Below are positions 6,011 to 9,016 of a DNA stretch of 9,016 nt, piece by piece; position 1 is the stretch's first letter, and every line of letters starts with the position of its first letter. Source of the DNA: Desulfobacterales bacterium (GTDB lineage Bacteria; Desulfobacterota; Desulfobacteria; Desulfobacterales; C00003060); NCBI GenBank assembly GCA_030616425.1, contig JAUWXJ010000090.1, positions 1 to 9,016 of the forward strand. Direction: 5' to 3'. Under the pieces are notes generated by a model. The model ran no database searches. It saw only the letters and a program-made list of their open reading frames with translations, and was not told where the DNA came from. Both the position numbers and the translations under genes were made by a program.

Positions 6011-7267
6011 CTAATACACCTCACATCCCGGCAATCCGCAAGAGATAAGATGGTCGCTGGGGTAATTGAAAATGACCTCGCAACCATCCTTAGTAACCAC
6101 AACTTCTTCCTCTATTCGAGCGGCCCCTGAGCCATCTTCTGCCCCACACCAGCACTCGACGGCAAAGGTCATGCCCTCCTTGATCTCTGTGGGATGATCA
6201 AAGCAGAATCTGCGGGAAAGGATCGGTCGTTCCCACAGGCTCAACCCTATACCGTGTCCGTATTGGAGGAGATAGGCCTCATCCTCATTGCGATAGCCGA
6301 ACTCCTCAGCCGGGGGCCACACTGTACAAACATCAGCCGTGGTGACCCCTGGCTTGATGGCATCGATCGCCGCACTGACCCATTGAGAGGTCTTTTCATA
6401 GGCCTCGATCTGGCATTTATTGGGTTTGCCACATATGAATGTGCGATAGTAACAGGTATGGTAGCCATTGAAGGAGTGCATTAAATCCAGAAAAATCATA
6501 TCTCCCGGTTGAATAATCCGGTCGGCAAAGGTATGGGAATGTGGTTTTCCCCTTGGCCCGGACACAGAATTGACGCACTCTACCCGCTCAGAGCCCAGTA
6601 AATATAGTCTATGGTTAGCAATGGCCACCAGTTCGTTTTCTTTGGTGCCTGGCCGGATAGCCCGTGCAATGTCTTCGTAGGTCGCATCCACCATGCTGGC
6701 AGCCTGCTTCAAGAGCTCGATCTCATCCTCGGTTTTACACTCCCTGGCATCGAGCATGGCCTGCTGGCCATCGACAACCTCAATACCTTCTTTTTCCAAT
6801 GCCCTTAGCATGGCAAGCTCGAGCATATCAACGCCCAATGGTTCTTTTTCAACACCGTAGTCTGTCAATATCCTTTTGATCTGCTTGGCAAAGTCGTCCT
6901 GAACGTTCATTGCAGGCGGCAGGGCCCCCAACATATTGGCAATGGGCGGCTCCATCCTGTCCTCCATCCACGGGCAGGTAATTCGCTTTGCCGGGACAGC
7001 AGGGTCAAATAAATAAGCACCTCCCTCTCTTGGGCACAAGGCATAACGGTTCATCTTGTCTCTGCACCACTCCCCGATATGGGTTCCGGTGATATAGCGG
7101 ATGTTGTCAGAGTTGAAGGCCAACACAGCTCCCAGCCCTTTCGCCTTGACTGAGGCCTGTGCCTTTTGGAATCGCTCTTGGATTAGACGGGGGAAATTGA
7201 CCCCGACCTCCCAGTCAGTGGCCATGGTCCCCCATTTGGCAGTTGCGTGCGGTCTGTTATATTTCAT
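6011..7267 (-). CDS. M24-family (creatinase / aminopeptidase P / prolidase fold) protein with altered metal site
   Basis: This 418-aa protein has the two-domain layout of the prolidase/creatinase group: an N-terminal creatinase-like domain (about 25-170; 'LAFNSDNIRYITGTH' 49-63) and a C-terminal pita-bread domain (about 180-405). M24 peptidases bind two metals through D, D, H, E, E. Here D261 ('FLDLMHSFNGYH'), H338 ('YGHGIGLSLWERP'), E371 ('GMTFAVECW') and E386 ('ARIEEEVVV') are in place, but the second Asp is C272 in 'GYHTCYYRTF', where peptidases have GYxxDxTRTF. The codon (TGT at 6454-6452) is unambiguous. The protein is also Cys-rich (15 Cys). No signal peptide is seen, so it is cytoplasmic. 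It could be a peptidase with an unusual site or a non-peptidase member of the fold; creatinase, ectoine hydrolase DoeA and DMSP lyase DddP are known members that do not act as ordinary peptidases. The start has AGGAGG about 6 nt upstream. It lies between the dehydrogenase and the importer receptor, suggesting it acts on an imported solute. Confidence 0.88.
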   Translation of the reverse strand: MKYNRPHATAKWGTMATDWEVGVNFPRLIQERFQKAQASVKAKGLGAVLAFNSDNIRYITGTHIGEWCRDKMNRYALCPREGGAYLFDPAVPAKRITCPWMEDRMEPPIANMLGALPPAMNVQDDFAKQIKRILTDYGVEKEPLGVDMLELAMLRALEKEGIEVVDGQQAMLDARECKTEDEIELLKQAASMVDATYEDIARAIRPGTKENELVAIANHRLYLLGSERVECVNSVSGPRGKPHSHTFADRIIQPGDMIFLDLMHSFNGYHTCYYRTFICGKPNKCQIEAYEKTSQWVSAAIDAIKPGVTTADVCTVWPPAEEFGYRNEDEAYLLQYGHGIGLSLWERPILSRRFCFDHPTEIKEGMTFAVECWCGAEDGSGAARIEEEVVVTKDGCEVIFNYPSDHLISCGLPGCEVY

Positions 7268-7332
7268 GCTTAACCTCCTGAATTATACCTTCCTTCTTCC
7301 TCAAAACCCCTCATTCCATTGCTCCAATCCTC

Positions 7333-7347
7333 TCCCGCATAGCGGGA
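7333..7347. other. Short perfect hairpin in the gap between dehydrogenase and M24 gene
   Basis: The sequence tcccgc-ata-gcggga forms a 6-bp GC-rich stem with a 3-nt loop, 38 nt after the dehydrogenase stop. No T-run follows on either strand, so a classic intrinsic terminator is not supported; it could be an RNA-processing or 3'-end-stabilising hairpin. The rest of this 118-nt gap holds only the ribosome site of the downstream gene. Confidence 0.4.
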
Positions 7348-7385
7348 TGAGCCAAGCAAACTAAGTTCTATGACCCTTTGGTCTA

Positions 7386-8780
7386 CTATAGTTTCTTCGG
7401 CGAGTTGACCGCCAGGCCACCCCAATCCATGGCCGCCTCCATGACCGTCTCGCCCAGCGTCGGGTGAGGCTTGATCGCCTTAGCCAAATCCTCCACTGCA
7501 GACTCCATGGTCATGGCCATTACAGACTCACCGATGAGTTCGGTGGCGTGGGGGCCCAGAATGTGCACACCTAGGATCTCACCCGTCTCAGAATCGCCGA
7601 GTATTTTTGCTAAGCCATTAATATCTCCCATGACCCGAGCCGCGCTACTGTTTATGTAAGGGAACTTGCCCACATTTATTTGCCGGCCTGAAGCCCTGAC
7701 CTCTTCCTCGGTCAAGCCGACCGAAGCTATTTCAGTGAATCCCCAGATGCAGCGCGGGATCAGTTCCGGCTTGACTTCCTCGTTGCCGCCGAGGATATTA
7801 GCCACCGTCGCCTCTGCCTCGGCCATGGCCTTGTGCGCTAGCATCATTCCACCAACCAGGTCCCCTATAGCGTACACACCGGGCAGACTGGTCTCAAGAC
7901 GTGCATTGACCTTGATAAAAGGTCCATCGGTTTCCAGCCCCAGTTTGCCCGCGTTGATGCCATCCAGAACCGGCGCCCGGCCAGTGGCCACAAGGACCCT
8001 CTCTGCTTCGAAGGTTTGGCCTTGACCGGTCTCATCCTCATAGGTGACCTCGACCTTCTCATCTCGCGCAGCCACCTCCTTTACCTTTGCATTGAGATGG
8101 ATCTTAACGCCACGCTGCTCCATGAGCATCCGCATAGCCCGCCTGATCTCCTCGTCCTCGGTCGTGAGGATATCCGGAAGCAGTTCTAAAATGGTCACTT
8201 CGGAGCCAAGAGTCCGGCAGATAGTGGCCATCTCCACCCCGATCACGCCGCCACCGATGATGATCAACTTCCCCGGGATATCCTCGGAATCAAGGGCCTC
8301 ATCCGTGGTCTGAACATAGCGCCCATCCACCTCAATAAAGGGAAGCACCGCAGGCCTTGAGCCGGTAGCCAGAATCACGTGCCTGGCTTGGTACTCCTTG
8401 GTTGATCCATCGTCCTGGCAGACACCCACGCTGCCAGGCGCAATCAACTCCCCTAGGCCTTGAGCAACATCTATTCCGTGGCTTTGAATAATCTTTCCAA
8501 GACCGCTAACGAGAGTCTCCACCACCTGCCTTTTCCGGGCCACCATCTTGACCAAATCAATTGACAGGGCCTCAGCACCTGTCAGGACCTGCGACGTCCT
8601 CGCCGCCTCCAGGAGCTTGGCATCATAAGCGAAACACTTGGTTGAGATGCAGCCCCGGTTCAGGCAGGTCCCGCCCAGGGAATCCTTCTCCACTAAAATG
8701 ACCTTCAGGCCGTTCTGGGCGCCTCTGATGGCCGCTACATAGCCGCCAGGCCCTCCACCGATTACCGTCAAATCGTACAT
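7386..8780 (-). CDS. lpdA: Dihydrolipoyl dehydrogenase (E3)
   Basis: This 464-aa cytoplasmic FAD flavoenzyme oxidises dihydrolipoyl groups with NAD+, as the E3 component of 2-oxoacid dehydrogenase complexes or the glycine cleavage system. The sequence shows the FAD-binding GGGPGG (8-13), the redox disulfide C39-LNRG-C44 with 'ISTK' after it, 'ATGSRP' (138-143), the NAD-binding GGGVIGVE (176-183), 'ATGRAP' (265-270), the second FAD motif 'AIGDLVGG' (304-311), and the catalytic dyad H439-P-T-L-G-E444. Length is normal for the family (about 460-475), and the His-Glu dyad separates it from glutathione and mercuric reductases. The common 'CIPSK' is 'CISTK' here, a conservative variant. The ATG at 8780-8778 has GGGGGAG close upstream. 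No E1, E2 or lipoyl-carrier gene is in the window, so which complex it serves is unknown; it is the first gene of the block visible here. Confidence 0.95.
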   Translation of the reverse strand: MYDLTVIGGGPGGYVAAIRGAQNGLKVILVEKDSLGGTCLNRGCISTKCFAYDAKLLEAARTSQVLTGAEALSIDLVKMVARKRQVVETLVSGLGKIIQSHGIDVAQGLGELIAPGSVGVCQDDGSTKEYQARHVILATGSRPAVLPFIEVDGRYVQTTDEALDSEDIPGKLIIIGGGVIGVEMATICRTLGSEVTILELLPDILTTEDEEIRRAMRMLMEQRGVKIHLNAKVKEVAARDEKVEVTYEDETGQGQTFEAERVLVATGRAPVLDGINAGKLGLETDGPFIKVNARLETSLPGVYAIGDLVGGMMLAHKAMAEAEATVANILGGNEEVKPELIPRCIWGFTEIASVGLTEEEVRASGRQINVGKFPYINSSAARVMGDINGLAKILGDSETGEILGVHILGPHATELIGESVMAMTMESAVEDLAKAIKPHPTLGETVMEAAMDWGGLAVNSPKKL

Positions 8781-9016
8781 CGCTCCCCCGATCCATCGTA
8801 ATAGTTCAGCTGTTTTTTAGACAGGATGACAGGCCCGCCCTGGCCCGACTTACCTGGAACACGATGTTGCCGCTGCTATATTTCGAAAGCGGGATTCATA
8901 GAACTCGGTCCTCACAACTCAGGTCTGGGCCAGGGATTGACAAGATAATTCTTTAATCCTGTTTATCAGTTAAAATAAATCCCTGATTTTACGCTTAATT
9001 TCAACTTTCCTTTCCC
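8781..9016. other. Non-coding leader region upstream of the dehydrogenase gene
   Basis: There is no convincing gene on either strand; early stops interrupt the frames. The part nearest the dehydrogenase (about 8820-8860) is GC-rich with repeated GGCC/GGGCC words. The far part (about 8940-9010) is AT-rich and is the natural place for a promoter. A TTGAAA (-35-like) lies at 9004-8999, but the hexamers 17-19 nt downstream match TATAAT poorly, so no promoter is assigned with confidence. Confidence 0.5.
8931..8985. repeat. Nested inverted repeat in the AT-rich upstream region
   Basis: CAGGGATT at 8931-8938 is the exact reverse complement of AATCCCTG at 8978-8985 (8 bp, 39-nt interior). Inside it, GATAA (8944-8948) pairs with TTATC (8963-8967). 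Neither strand has a strong T-tract right after it. It could be a regulator-binding dyad, the end of a small mobile repeat, or an RNA structure; the sequence does not decide. Confidence 0.45.

Noticed and set aside
7282..7287. TATAAT on the minus strand just before the M24 gene
   Set aside because: It lies so close to the AGGAGG site that transcription would start at or within it, and no acceptable -35 hexamer is found 16-18 nt upstream (GGGGTT at 17 nt).
8974..9004. Possible sigma-70 promoter with TTGAAA at 9004-8999
   Set aside because: The hexamers at 17, 18 and 19 nt spacing (GATTTA, ATTTAT, TTTATT) match TATAAT poorly; kept only as a remark in the leader entry.
1..9016. CRISPR arrays, tRNA/rRNA genes, insertion sequences
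   Set aside because: No regularly spaced repeats, cloverleaf or rRNA-like sequence, transposase or terminal inverted repeats were seen on reading the window.

Overview
The window is a tightly packed, single-direction block. All eight genes lie on the minus strand, so transcription runs from position 9016 toward position 1. In transcription order they are: a dihydrolipoyl dehydrogenase (8780-7386), an M24 creatinase/aminopeptidase-P-fold protein (7267-6011), a periplasmic substrate-binding protein (5885-4647), the four remaining components of a branched-chain-amino-acid-type (Liv/HAAT) ABC importer in the order LivF, LivH, LivM, LivG (4546-1285), and the N-terminal 418 residues of a molybdopterin oxidoreductase that runs off the left edge (1254-1). 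Many short open frames on the plus strand are antisense shadows of these genes.

The gene content suggests an anaerobic or microaerophilic Gram-negative bacterium, with Desulfobacterota-like lineages the best guess. The reasons are a periplasmic binding protein with a Sec signal peptide, a cytoplasmic Mo/W-bisPGD enzyme with an N-terminal [4Fe-4S] motif, strong AGGAGG-type ribosome binding sites, and GTG/TTG starts in overlapping operon genes. This placement is an inference from gene type, not from a phylogenetic marker.

Spacing supports co-transcription of livF-livH-livM-livG and the molybdoenzyme. The gaps are 15 nt, 3 nt, an 11-nt overlap and 30 nt, and the molybdoenzyme start has a clear AGGAGG site. 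A GC-rich hairpin between the binding protein and livF probably works as a partial terminator, giving more binding protein than membrane components. Longer gaps (about 118-125 nt) separate the first three genes. The 236 nt upstream of the dehydrogenase has no convincing gene; it is AT-rich at its far end and contains an 8-bp dyad.

The most plausible reading is an uptake-and-catabolism unit. A Liv-type importer brings in a small organic solute, possibly not a branched-chain amino acid. An M24-fold hydrolase-like protein and a molybdoenzyme may process it, and a lipoamide dehydrogenase links to a 2-oxoacid or glycine-cleavage type complex encoded elsewhere. The most notable details are the M24 protein's Cys in place of the second metal-binding Asp, and the molybdoenzyme's unusual cluster-binding Cys spacing (Cx2Cx5Cx25C). 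The transporter and dehydrogenase are otherwise ordinary members of well-known families.
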